Origin: Promethearchaeota archaeon
Lineage (GTDB): Archaea; Asgardarchaeota; Lokiarchaeia; Sigyniarchaeales; SOKP01
Assembly (NCBI GenBank): GCA_004524725.1
Contig: SDNW01000006.1
Coordinates: forward strand, 1 to 42,549
DNA: 42,549 nucleotides
Reading direction: 5' to 3'
In this document: positions 26,970 to 34,672 of the stretch, piece after piece
Layout of the letters: each line of letters begins with the position of its first letter
Numbering within the stretch: position 1 is the first letter of the stretch
Made by a program: the position numbers and the translations under genes
Notes under the pieces: generated by a model
Databases searched by the model: none
What the model was told of the DNA's origin: nothing
The model's input: only the letters and a program-made list of their open reading frames with translations

Positions 26970-28034
26970 ATGAATGAATTTCCTAAATTTGATGATGTTG
27001 GCAGTTTTCCTCTTGCAGACAATATCGATAAAGAGACTTTTGATCGGTTCTATTGGATCGCCTACAAAGCTTTCGTAAACAAAAATGATATTTTTGAAAA
27101 TAAAGGCATTCAAATTCATTTTATTCAACCAATGTTGGATTCTTTCAAATTTAAACTAAGTGCTGGAGTAGAAATTATTAATTATCCCCAGCATATGGAC
27201 ATGTATAAGCAATTTTTAAAACCTATAGCCGATTATGAGAGAGAACCCGACCTTATTGACCCAGAAAAAGCATATGTCCCAGAAATGTTCGTAATTGAAC
27301 GATTTGCAAAGGAGTTTTTTGAAAAGACTGGAAAAACTCTGAAAATAAAATTATGCGTAACCGGTCCCATTGAATTATATGTACGGAAACACCAGTTTAC
27401 TATATATTATGATCTAGCACTTAACTTAGCAAAATCCATAAATACATTTCTTAAAAATTCTATCATTAATTCAAAGTATTTACATACCACCGTTGTCTCT
27501 ATTGATGAGCCCTCATTAGGATATATGGATATCTTGAATACGAGTAATGCTGATTTGATTAAGATATTTGATGCTTCATTAGAGGGCATTAAAAGGAAAG
27601 ATATCACGGTTCAAATCCATATCCATACCTTAAATCGAGCCGATATACCTCTAAATTCTAAGTATATCGATGTTCTGACTTGTGAGTATGCGGCAGATAA
27701 CAGTAATAAAATCCCAAAAAAGACATTAGATACGTATGATAAATTTATACGGGTTGGAATCACACGAACAAATATCGATAATATTATAGCAGAGATTCTA
27801 GATAAAGGAGAATCTTGGGAACATTTACAAACAATTAACGGAATGTTAAGTCTTATCGATTCTCAGACCATTATAAGGAAGAACCTTAACACAGCATTAG
27901 ATATGTATGGCGAGAGATTAAAATTTATTGGACCCGATTGTGGTTTGGGGGGCTGGCTCCATCCGCAGATTGCTTATGAATTATTGCTCCGTACTCAAAA
28001 AGTAATATCTGAAGTTAGAAAATTAAGTCACTGA
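26970..28034 (+). CDS. MetE-core-like (cobalamin-independent methionine synthase family) protein
   Basis: A UROD/MetE-barrel protein of 354 residues, the size of archaeal core MetE enzymes that lack the N-terminal half of bacterial MetE. Family marks: DVGSFPL at 10-16, CVTGPIELY, IDEPSLGY, and GPDCGLGGW near 323-331, which holds the third zinc cysteine. The usual zinc site is His-x-Cys, Glu, Cys. Here the His-x-Cys region reads QIHIHTLN, so the cysteine appears replaced by leucine, while the glutamate (LTCEYAAD) and last cysteine remain. It could still be a methionine synthase using a corrinoid methyl donor, or have taken another thiol substrate. It is close behind the methyltransferase gene. 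Confidence 0.82.
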   Translation: MNEFPKFDDVGSFPLADNIDKETFDRFYWIAYKAFVNKNDIFENKGIQIHFIQPMLDSFKFKLSAGVEIINYPQHMDMYKQFLKPIADYEREPDLIDPEKAYVPEMFVIERFAKEFFEKTGKTLKIKLCVTGPIELYVRKHQFTIYYDLALNLAKSINTFLKNSIINSKYLHTTVVSIDEPSLGYMDILNTSNADLIKIFDASLEGIKRKDITVQIHIHTLNRADIPLNSKYIDVLTCEYAADNSNKIPKKTLDTYDKFIRVGITRTNIDNIIAEILDKGESWEHLQTINGMLSLIDSQTIIRKNLNTALDMYGERLKFIGPDCGLGGWLHPQIAYELLLRTQKVISEVRKLSH

Positions 28035-28133
28035 CTCCCATTTCTGTTATTTTTTAAAAACAATACATTTTTATATTTCTTTTAACATATTTTTATTGAC
28101 AATTAATAGTTGACAAAACTATAAGGTGAGAAA

Positions 28134-28739
28134 ATGACTGATGAATATGATGATTTTATTGAGAAAATAAAGAAAATGCTCAATATTGATTCTGATAGGT
28201 TTGATATCGATCTATTTTTCATGCCAGAAAAGAATATGAAATTTCCAATTAATCAAGATAAAGAAAATATGAAAGGCTTTAAGATCTCTTACCATTTTAA
28301 CAAGGGAATGGATAAACCAGAAATTCGATTTGAAGGAGATATCGATAAAGAAAAACTGCAAGAATACTTAAAAAATATAGATATCTCCAGATATCCTCAG
28401 TTTAAGGATTTAATTGAAAAAAGGCAACCTAACGTTATTGATGCTAAGGAATTATACTTGGAACCATGTATAGGTAAAGATGAGACATGTATCATTGAAC
28501 CATTTTCTGAAATGAATACGACTGATGATCGAGTAGAAATTCTAATAGAGATGCCAGGTATTGAAAAGGGACACATACTAATCTCCGCTTTAGAAGATGG
28601 AAATAAGGTGAAGATTTCTGCAGAAAATGAATCACGGAAGTTTTTAAAGACCTTTGACTTACCTTATAAAGTTAAGGTTGGAGATTATACCATGGATGTG
28701 AATAATGGTATCACCACAATTAAATTTTTAAAATCCTAA
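28134..28739 (+). CDS. hsp20: Hsp20/alpha-crystallin family small heat shock protein
   Basis: An ATP-independent holdase that keeps unfolding proteins soluble. The 201 residues are long for an archaeal Hsp20. The C-terminal alpha-crystallin domain is at about 128-201 (DDRVEILIEMPGIEKGHILIS, then strands to the end ITTIKF), preceded by an unusual acidic, Asp/Lys-rich N-terminal region of 125 residues. A C-terminal I-x-I tail beyond the domain is not present. AAGGTGAG precedes the ATG. It is the first gene of a cluster with CDC48, 19 bases apart, so client transfer from holdase to unfoldase is a reasonable inference. Confidence 0.82.
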   Translation: MTDEYDDFIEKIKKMLNIDSDRFDIDLFFMPEKNMKFPINQDKENMKGFKISYHFNKGMDKPEIRFEGDIDKEKLQEYLKNIDISRYPQFKDLIEKRQPNVIDAKELYLEPCIGKDETCIIEPFSEMNTTDDRVEILIEMPGIEKGHILISALEDGNKVKISAENESRKFLKTFDLPYKVKVGDYTMDVNNGITTIKFLKS

Positions 28740-28758
28740 ATGATGGAGGAAAATTATA

Positions 28759-31080
28759 ATGAGTAAATTTACTGGGAGTTATAGTGGTCCAGAGAAAAAG
28801 CTTCGCGTAAAAGATGCGTTTAAAGAAGATGCGGGGAAAGGTAGAGTACGAATTGATCCGAGTGTAGTTAACGAATTAGGTCTTCGCAACGGTGATGTGA
28901 TACAGATCACTCACCCTGGAACAGACATGAAAACTGCGGGATTATTGTATCCTGGGAGGCAGGAAGATAAAGAGTCGGGTATCATTCGATTAGAGCCATC
29001 CCTAAGGCGGAATTTAGGAGCCGCTTTGGATGATATTGTTTCCATTCGAAAAATTACAGCAGAATTAGCCCAGAAAATAACTTTTGCTGGATTGAAGCAA
29101 GTAGTTTTGGCTAAGGATGCTCAACAATTATCCACAACTTTAGAGAATAGAGTAGTAACGAAAAATGATATCATTAGTTTTTATAACTGGAGTGGTCGTG
29201 TCGATTTAATCGTTGTAGATTTTTATCCGAGAGTAGATGCGGTTCAGATTCATGTTGATACCGAAATTATAATGAGCGAGAAGAGTCATAAAGAACTCAT
29301 TGAAATTGAAAAGTCTAGAGTCTCATATGAAGATATTGGGGGTTTAGAAGAAGAAATCCAGAAGATTCGAGAAATGATCGAGCTACCGATTCGCCATCCG
29401 GAATTATTTAAAAGAATTGGAATTGATCCCCCAAAAGGAGTATTACTTCATGGTCCTCCAGGAACAGGTAAAACCCTCCTTGCAAGAGCAGTAGCTTATG
29501 AAACCGATGCTCATTTTATAACAATTAGTGGTCCAGAAATAATGAGCAAATTCTATGGACAAAGTGAAGAAAATTTAAGAAATATTTTTGATAAAGCAAA
29601 AGAAAAATCACCTTCGATTATTTTTATTGATGAGTTAGACTCTATAGCTCCAAAAAGGGGAGAAGTCACCGGAGAAGTAGAACGACGTGTTGTTGCTCAA
29701 TTGCTTTCTCTGATGGATGGCCTTGAAGGAAGAGGAGAAATAATTGTAATCGGAGCAACTAATCGAGTGAATGATATTGACCCGGCTTTGAGAAGACCCG
29801 GACGTTTCGACCGTGAGATTGTGATAGGTGTACCTGACACTGATGGACGCCATGAGATTCTTTTAATTCATACTCGAGGTATGCCATTAAGTAAAAAAGT
29901 CGATCTTCGCTTAATTGCGGAAAGAACTCATGGATTTGTTGGAGCTGATGTAGAGGCTCTTGCGAAAGAAGCTGCAATGCTTTCGATTCGAGAAATTTTG
30001 CCGAAAATCGATTTAGATAAACCAATTCCCATGGAAATTTTAGATAAAATTGAAATTAAGATGGAAAATTTTATTGATGCTCTTACAAGTATAGAACCTT
30101 CTGCATTAAGAGAAGTTTTGATACAACAGCCTACTGAGACCTGGGAAGACGTAGGAGGGCTAGAAAATGCAATATTACAACTGAAAGAAGTTATTGAATG
30201 GCCATTAAGATATCCAGATCTATATTCTCATTTAAAATCCAAACCACCTAACGGAATTTTGCTTTATGGAGCGCCCGGTACTGGAAAAACTCTACTTGCG
30301 AAAGCATTAGCTCATGAAAGCGAGGTTAATTTCATCTCAGTAAAGGGACCGGAATTTTTATCGAAATGGGTAGGTGAAAGCGAAAAAGCTGTCCGCGAAA
30401 CATTCCGAAAGGCTAGATCAGCTGCTCCATGTATTATATTTTTCGATGAAATCGATGCAATTGCTGGAGAAAGAGGGAGGTTTGCTAGTTCCCAAGTCAC
30501 TGAACAAGTTGTTTCTCAATTACTTACTGAAATGGATGGTTTAGAAGGATTGAAAGATGTAATCTTACTTGCCGCAACCAATCGACCTGAATTGTTAGAT
30601 GCAGCATTGCTAAGATCTGGGCGATTCGGAAGACATATTGAAATCCCTATGCCCGATATAGATGCAAGAAAGGAGATTTTTAAAATTCATTTAAAAAACA
30701 AACCATTATCCAATGATGTATCAATTGATAAATTAGCAGAAATATTAGACGGTTACACTGGAGCAGATATTCAAGCCATTAGTGAAGAAGCAACATTATT
30801 AACTGTAAGAAAAAATATACCTGTTGTAGACCAGAAATTAAAAGAAATAGCCGAACGACAAGCCGAATTAGAAAATTTGAAATCTGAAAAAGGCTCTAAT
30901 CTTGAAAAAATTAAAGAGATAGAGGCAGAGATAAAATCCTATAAAATAAAAATGGTTGAGAAGGTTTATATAACACAAGAGGAATTTGAACAAGCTATCG
31001 AAAAGATCCTAAAGGATGCGGACCTCGCCAAGAAAGCACATGACCGAACCCTAAAAGCCGCAGAAGAAATGTTTAGGTAA
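28759..31080 (+). CDS. cdc48: CDC48/VAT AAA+ ATPase
   Basis: A hexameric protein unfoldase of 773 residues, the archaeal p97/VAT. The N domain (about 1-185) has a double-psi barrel and a four-stranded lobe. The D1 ring has Walker A GPPGTGKT at 232-239, Walker B FIDELDS and sensor GATNR; the D2 ring has Walker A GAPGTGKT at 504-511, Walker B FFDEIDA and sensor AATNR, with paired arginine fingers downstream. The region about 690-735 is a charged coiled coil ([20 protein letters not shown]) not typical of the short archaeal VAT tail. No HbYX proteasome-docking motif is present at the C terminus (EEMFR). The ATG is preceded by GGAGG. Confidence 0.96.
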   Translation: MSKFTGSYSGPEKKLRVKDAFKEDAGKGRVRIDPSVVNELGLRNGDVIQITHPGTDMKTAGLLYPGRQEDKESGIIRLEPSLRRNLGAALDDIVSIRKITAELAQKITFAGLKQVVLAKDAQQLSTTLENRVVTKNDIISFYNWSGRVDLIVVDFYPRVDAVQIHVDTEIIMSEKSHKELIEIEKSRVSYEDIGGLEEEIQKIREMIELPIRHPELFKRIGIDPPKGVLLHGPPGTGKTLLARAVAYETDAHFITISGPEIMSKFYGQSEENLRNIFDKAKEKSPSIIFIDELDSIAPKRGEVTGEVERRVVAQLLSLMDGLEGRGEIIVIGATNRVNDIDPALRRPGRFDREIVIGVPDTDGRHEILLIHTRGMPLSKKVDLRLIAERTHGFVGADVEALAKEAAMLSIREILPKIDLDKPIPMEILDKIEIKMENFIDALTSIEPSALREVLIQQPTETWEDVGGLENAILQLKEVIEWPLRYPDLYSHLKSKPPNGILLYGAPGTGKTLLAKALAHESEVNFISVKGPEFLSKWVGESEKAVRETFRKARSAAPCIIFFDEIDAIAGERGRFASSQVTEQVVSQLLTEMDGLEGLKDVILLAATNRPELLDAALLRSGRFGRHIEIPMPDIDARKEIFKIHLKNKPLSNDVSIDKLAEILDGYTGADIQAISEEATLLTVRKNIPVVDQKLKEIAERQAELENLKSEKGSNLEKIKEIEAEIKSYKIKMVEKVYITQEEFEQAIEKILKDADLAKKAHDRTLKAAEEMFR

Positions 31081-31114
31081 TTTAAAAATAATTTATAATG
31101 GAGTGATTAGAAAA

Positions 31115-31933
31115 ATGAGCATAGAAAAACAAGAAGAAGAAGAAAACAAAATGATAAGTTTAGATTCATTATTAGAGCTATTAGGAAATTCCACGCGAAG
31201 ATTAATAATCGCAAAATTGACTAAGGTACCTCACTCGGCTCCAGAGTTAGCAAGTGATCTCGGAATCTCTCGACAAGCCGTTCATAATCAATTAAAAATG
31301 TTATCAGATTATGGACTTATTGAGATGATTGATTCTGATGATGTAAGAGGAGGTAAGTATCAAATTAACACCAATATCTCTATTAAAATAGATATATCAC
31401 CGAATTATTTCAGTATAAAACACTCATTCTCTACTACTGAAGATGAAAAATCGCTAATATTAAAAGATCTTAATTGTGCTAATGCTTATTCCAAGATCAA
31501 AAGCTCCAATAAAAAGGTTAAATTCTTAGGGGATGAAATCGTTAAAATCGAAGCGAATCTTTCTGATTTGGATAATCAACGGCAGTATTATCTCCACCAA
31601 AAGCGCTTGTTGTTAAATGAAATAAAAAAACTGATGAATGAGCAGTATTTACAAAAATTTGAAGAATTGCTCAAGCAACGGGATCTTAAAGATAAAAGTG
31701 TTCGACAAACGATTAATCAAGCTGAGGAAGTATTGTTTACAATGTTTTTTAATCCCAATCGTTATTTCAACCGGTTTAACGTGGATAAACTACTTGACGA
31801 TTTATTTTTCTCAGGGATGGATATACGTGAAAAAAGTGGTCGCTCCGGACCAATCAAGGATCTACTTGAAGATATGTCCCGTTTGATGGGTTTCTTAAGG
31901 GAAGACGACGACGATTGGTTTTTTGATTTTTAA
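31115..31933 (+). CDS. winged-helix (ArsR-type) regulator of the hsp20-cdc48 cluster
   Basis: A DNA-binding regulator of 272 residues from the ATG at 31115, preceded by GGAGTGA; the GTG at 31103 lies inside that site. The ArsR-like winged helix occupies about 15-90 (LLELLGNSTRRLIIAKL, recognition helix SRQAVHNQLKMLSDYGLIE). A long helical/coiled-coil region follows at about 130-200, then a C-terminal acidic-aromatic tail ending DDDDWFFDF. It lies 34 bases after cdc48. The order hsp20, AAA ATPase, winged helix recalls the Phr heat-shock repressor of Pyrococcus, which controls hsp20 and an AAA+ gene, so autoregulation of this cluster is likely but unproven. Confidence 0.85.
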   Translation: MSIEKQEEEENKMISLDSLLELLGNSTRRLIIAKLTKVPHSAPELASDLGISRQAVHNQLKMLSDYGLIEMIDSDDVRGGKYQINTNISIKIDISPNYFSIKHSFSTTEDEKSLILKDLNCANAYSKIKSSNKKVKFLGDEIVKIEANLSDLDNQRQYYLHQKRLLLNEIKKLMNEQYLQKFEELLKQRDLKDKSVRQTINQAEEVLFTMFFNPNRYFNRFNVDKLLDDLFFSGMDIREKSGRSGPIKDLLEDMSRLMGFLREDDDDWFFDF

Positions 31934-31961
31934 TTTTAAATCTTTTTCTCGGAGGAAATGC

Positions 31962-32462
31962 ATGAATTTACATGACTTAAAGAAAATTATGCCCGATATT
32001 TTTGATAAAGTTAAAAAAGATGTTAGAAATGTTTATAATCGACATCGAGCGGGATTGAGTTTGGGATTAGTTGAGATGGGGATGTTCCAGCAAGGATTTA
32101 TTGGTGGAATGCATTTTCATCCGGGTACTGAAATAGTAATGAACAAAACGCCCTTAAAACTTATCTTAGAAACTCAACCACCTGAGGTTGTATGGGCTTA
32201 CACATATCATATTTTATTGCATGAATACATTCATTCTTTGGGTGTTATAAATGAGCATCAATGTAGAGAAATCACTTTGAAGATAACAGAAGATACTTTC
32301 AAAGATTCTGGTCATCCTGCAATAATTTTAGCAAAAAAGGGAATTGGAGCATATCTTCCTGAACTTAAAATGCTCTATATTCCTCCCGAGCAAAAACCAG
32401 AAGGAATGACCATTGAATATGTTTATGGGTTTGATCGTGAAAGTCAAACGTATTTTTCTTAA
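31962..32462 (+). CDS. HExxH-containing putative metalloprotease-like protein
   Basis: Role not known. The 166 residues are counted from the ATG at 31962, five bases after a perfect GGAGGA; an upstream in-frame start is unlikely. The zinc-type signature HEYIHSLG is at 87-94, followed by a likely third ligand in VINEHQCRE (Glu98 or His99). The invariant-looking central stretch GLSLGLVEMG and GGMHFHPGTEIVMN gives the impression of a highly conserved archaeal family. It would be a cytosolic minigluzincin-sized peptidase if active; a purely metal-binding or structural role is also possible. It follows the regulator of the hsp20-cdc48 cluster by 28 bases and may belong to it. Confidence 0.75.
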   Translation: MNLHDLKKIMPDIFDKVKKDVRNVYNRHRAGLSLGLVEMGMFQQGFIGGMHFHPGTEIVMNKTPLKLILETQPPEVVWAYTYHILLHEYIHSLGVINEHQCREITLKITEDTFKDSGHPAIILAKKGIGAYLPELKMLYIPPEQKPEGMTIEYVYGFDRESQTYFS

Positions 32463-32549
32463 TTATTCGAAATATAACGATTAATCTTATTTTTAATTAA
32501 ATCATATCATAATTAGATATATAGTAAAAATTGAAAAGGGCTGATAAGC

Positions 32550-33623
32550 ATTAGCTCCGAATCAAGAAAAAAACAATCCAAAGATAGTGAAGAACCTATC
32601 GAAAAAAGTCTGGAAATTGCTCCGGATCAACTCATTCTTAATTGGAACTATAAAGATGTCAAGAAAAAGCTCACCTATGATATTAAGAAATGTATTGGCT
32701 GCAGTTTATGTAAGCTTGTATGTCCTGTGGATGCTATTGAGTTGGGACCGATTCCCGAAATCGCACAGAATATTATTGACGAGTCAAATCCTAAATTACT
32801 AATTGACCATGATAAATGTTGTTATTGCATGTTATGCGCTATAGTCTGCCCAAACGATGCTTTCCATGAAAATATCAAGCCAGAGGGCCAAATTGATCTT
32901 AAAGAGTATCCTTCAATCGGAAAGTTCTATAAAATCGATATGGAAAACTGTATCGAGGAAAAAAATAACGAAATCTGCAAATTATGTTTACAAGTTCGTG
33001 AACGCAACAATATAAAAGATTATTATAAAATCGCAAAGGAATGCCCAACCAAATGTTTTAAAATCGATTCTCCTATTAAAGGAGAAGTCATTATCAAGAA
33101 GAATATGTTACATCGGTGTGATCCTCAAGGCTGCAAAGCTTGTGTGAATATCTGCCCTGTTGAGTCGTTTTTCATACCCGAAAGCGCAGAGGATGTCTTG
33201 AAGTACGGTAAAATCGCTTGCAATGAGGACGAATGCTTTTATTGTGGAGCCTGTGTAAACTCTTGTCCTGATGAATTAATCATTGTAAAACGGAAAAATA
33301 TAACTATCGAAGATCCTAAGGTAAAAGGACACTTTCCATGGATACAAGCTTGGATTAATAGCATCAGAAAAATTCTTATTGATAGCCTTATTGAAGCAAA
33401 AGGTAAAGAACAAATCGAAATTCCATTTATCGAAGAAAAAATTGAGAAAGCTAAAAAAGCAGTTGAAGAACATATTCCACGCTTAACGGAGCCTGAAAAA
33501 AAACAATTTGAAGAATTAAACTCGAAAATCCAAGAATTTTTACACTCTTCCAAAATTCGATACTGGATTAAAGATAAAAAAACGGATAAAATTGTAAAAG
33601 AGTTAAGAAAGAAATTAAAATAA
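32550..33623 (+). CDS. FwdF-like polyferredoxin, probable AUU start
   Basis: An electron-carrier protein of 357 residues with four to five [4Fe-4S] sites: CIGCSLCKLVCP (48-59), CCYCMLCAIVCP (about 91-102), a broken set around CKLC and KECP, GCKACVNICP, and CFYCGACVNSCP. Spacing and sequence resemble FwdF/FmdF of formylmethanofuran dehydrogenase. The first motif lies upstream of any ATG, GTG or TTG in this frame; the frame opens after a TGA at 32532. The best start is ATT at 32550, nine bases after AAAAGGG, giving ISSESRKK. A GTG at 32727 would cut the first cluster in half. The C terminus is a helical Lys/Glu-rich extension. Confidence 0.83.
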   Translation: MSSESRKKQSKDSEEPIEKSLEIAPDQLILNWNYKDVKKKLTYDIKKCIGCSLCKLVCPVDAIELGPIPEIAQNIIDESNPKLLIDHDKCCYCMLCAIVCPNDAFHENIKPEGQIDLKEYPSIGKFYKIDMENCIEEKNNEICKLCLQVRERNNIKDYYKIAKECPTKCFKIDSPIKGEVIIKKNMLHRCDPQGCKACVNICPVESFFIPESAEDVLKYGKIACNEDECFYCGACVNSCPDELIIVKRKNITIEDPKVKGHFPWIQAWINSIRKILIDSLIEAKGKEQIEIPFIEEKIEKAKKAVEEHIPRLTEPEKKQFEELNSKIQEFLHSSKIRYWIKDKKTDKIVKELRKKLK

Positions 33624-33708
33624 TTTAATTTTGCTCTTTCGAATTTCGATTTGTTTTTATAGTTCTTATTTGAATTACTTATACTACCAAACTGACTCAA
33701 GGATTAAA

Positions 33709-33999
33709 ATGATAATAAAAGTTAAAATAGTAAAGCAAAAAAAGAAAGCGAAAAAGAATTCGATAGAGCTGTGGGTACAAAGAAAAAAGGAATTAGACCA
33801 AGATATATCTCAAATATTTCAATTTTTCGAAAGTCAACTTGATTATAAGAATGTGAGACGAATCTATCCTTATTATAAAATAACTTCGAATAATCCGGCT
33901 ATGATTCTTTCTCTATTATCCAGTTTACAAGAGTTAATTCCCGAAATATATTTCAATAATGATAATACAGTTCAATTAAACAAAGAAGTACATTTATAA
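33709..33999 (+). CDS. hypothetical basic protein (96 aa)
   Basis: Not recognised. The 96 residues from the ATG at 33709 have a lysine-rich N terminus (KVKIVKQKKKAKK), an amphipathic middle helix and a C-terminal alternation of strands and helices ending in a Leu/Ile-rich segment. The frame extends upstream to a TTG at 33631, but that stretch is Phe/Tyr-rich low-complexity and improbable. It follows the polyferredoxin gene on the same strand by 85 bases. The basic N terminus could touch nucleic acid, but nothing specific supports that. Confidence 0.55.
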   Translation: MIIKVKIVKQKKKAKKNSIELWVQRKKELDQDISQIFQFFESQLDYKNVRRIYPYYKITSNNPAMILSLLSSLQELIPEIYFNNDNTVQLNKEVHL

Positions 34000-34109
34000 T
34001 CCTTATTTAGCATTAAGAGCTCCAAATTTTATATACATTCTTGTCTGTATTATAAACCCCTCTATAAGTAAGCTGATAAAAAGATGTGTTGTGAATCATT
34101 TATTTGAGA

Positions 34110-34183
34110 TGGGAGGGGAGGGAATTGAACCCTCGACCCCTTGGTCCCAAACCAAGAATCATACCAGGCTAGACCACCCTCCC
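34110..34183 (-). tRNA. tRNA-Pro (anticodon TGG)
   Basis: On the minus strand a complete cloverleaf can be drawn. The seven-base acceptor GGGAGGG pairs with CCCTCCC, the anticodon stem CTTGG/CCAAG encloses loop TTTGGGA with anticodon TGG, and the T arm GAGGG-TTCAATT-CCCTC is standard. The D arm is of the TGGTCTAGCCTGGTA form typical of archaeal tRNA-Pro. The discriminator is A at 34110 and CCA is not encoded. There is no intron. The 74-base gene sits alone between protein genes of the opposite strand. Confidence 0.93.
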
Positions 34184-34216
34184 GTTAAAAAGAGAAAGGT
34201 AAGAGTCTTTTTAACG
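34183..34216. repeat. perfect 11-bp inverted repeat at the tRNA-Pro 5' flank
   Basis: CGTTAAAAAGA (34183-34193) and TCTTTTTAACG (34206-34216) are exact complements with a 12-base spacer, GAAAGGTAAGAG. The near arm touches the first base of the tRNA. Read on the tRNA strand, the far arm supplies GTTAAAAAG about 25-32 bases before the tRNA, which could be its TATA element. It could be a promoter/operator palindrome or a 5' leader hairpin; arms this long by chance are unlikely even in AT-rich DNA. Confidence 0.7.
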
Positions 34217-34338
34217 CTTAAACTTTATCATTTCAAGTAACTATTTAGAATTAATGAAAATAATAAAATTTTTCGTTCCTTAATAATAATGATAAGAATT
34301 GTTCTTGTTTATATTTTTCCTTTAATTATAGTGTAAAG

Positions 34339-34536
34339 ATGAAGTGTGTCATAAATCTTCAAAAAATTGGAGAAGTTGACTCTTCAATATTAATTCGATT
34401 AAAGAAGAACTTATACTGGGTATTTAAAAACTACGGGATAAAAGTGGATATAAATCCAACGGTCTATACCCTCAAAGATGATGAATCGAGGTTTGCCTTT
34501 ATTGTTTTAGATAATATTCAGATAATATTAGTGTAA
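34339..34536 (+). pseudogene. truncated archaemetzincin paralogue (N-terminal stub)
   Basis: The 65-residue product matches the N terminus of the intact archaemetzincin at 36586: 30 of the first 49 residues are identical without gaps, including QKIGEVD and SILIRLKKNL. After residue 49 (DDE) similarity ends, and a 16-residue unrelated hydrophobic tail leads to TAA. The catalytic HExxHxxGxxH and the cysteine-rich zinc site are missing, and no continuation is visible in other frames before the beta-helix gene. It looks like a partial duplication followed by truncation. It lies 155 bases from tRNA-Pro, a common place for rearrangement. Confidence 0.78.
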
Positions 34537-34672
34537 AAAAAGAAACCTCTCATTCGTATTATAGAACTTTATAGCCAAAAATGTCAAATGTAAAAGAATA
34601 GTCCTTATTCATTTATAAATGGTAATTGTATTTTTTTTATTAAGTTAAAATTTTTTTTACAAATGAAATAAA

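Noticed and set aside
32587-32802. A 71-codon frame starting with ATG across the beginning of the polyferredoxin gene
   Set aside because: The other frame codes a perfect [4Fe-4S] motif through the same bases and continues into the rest of the protein, so this ATG frame is not the gene despite the better start codon.
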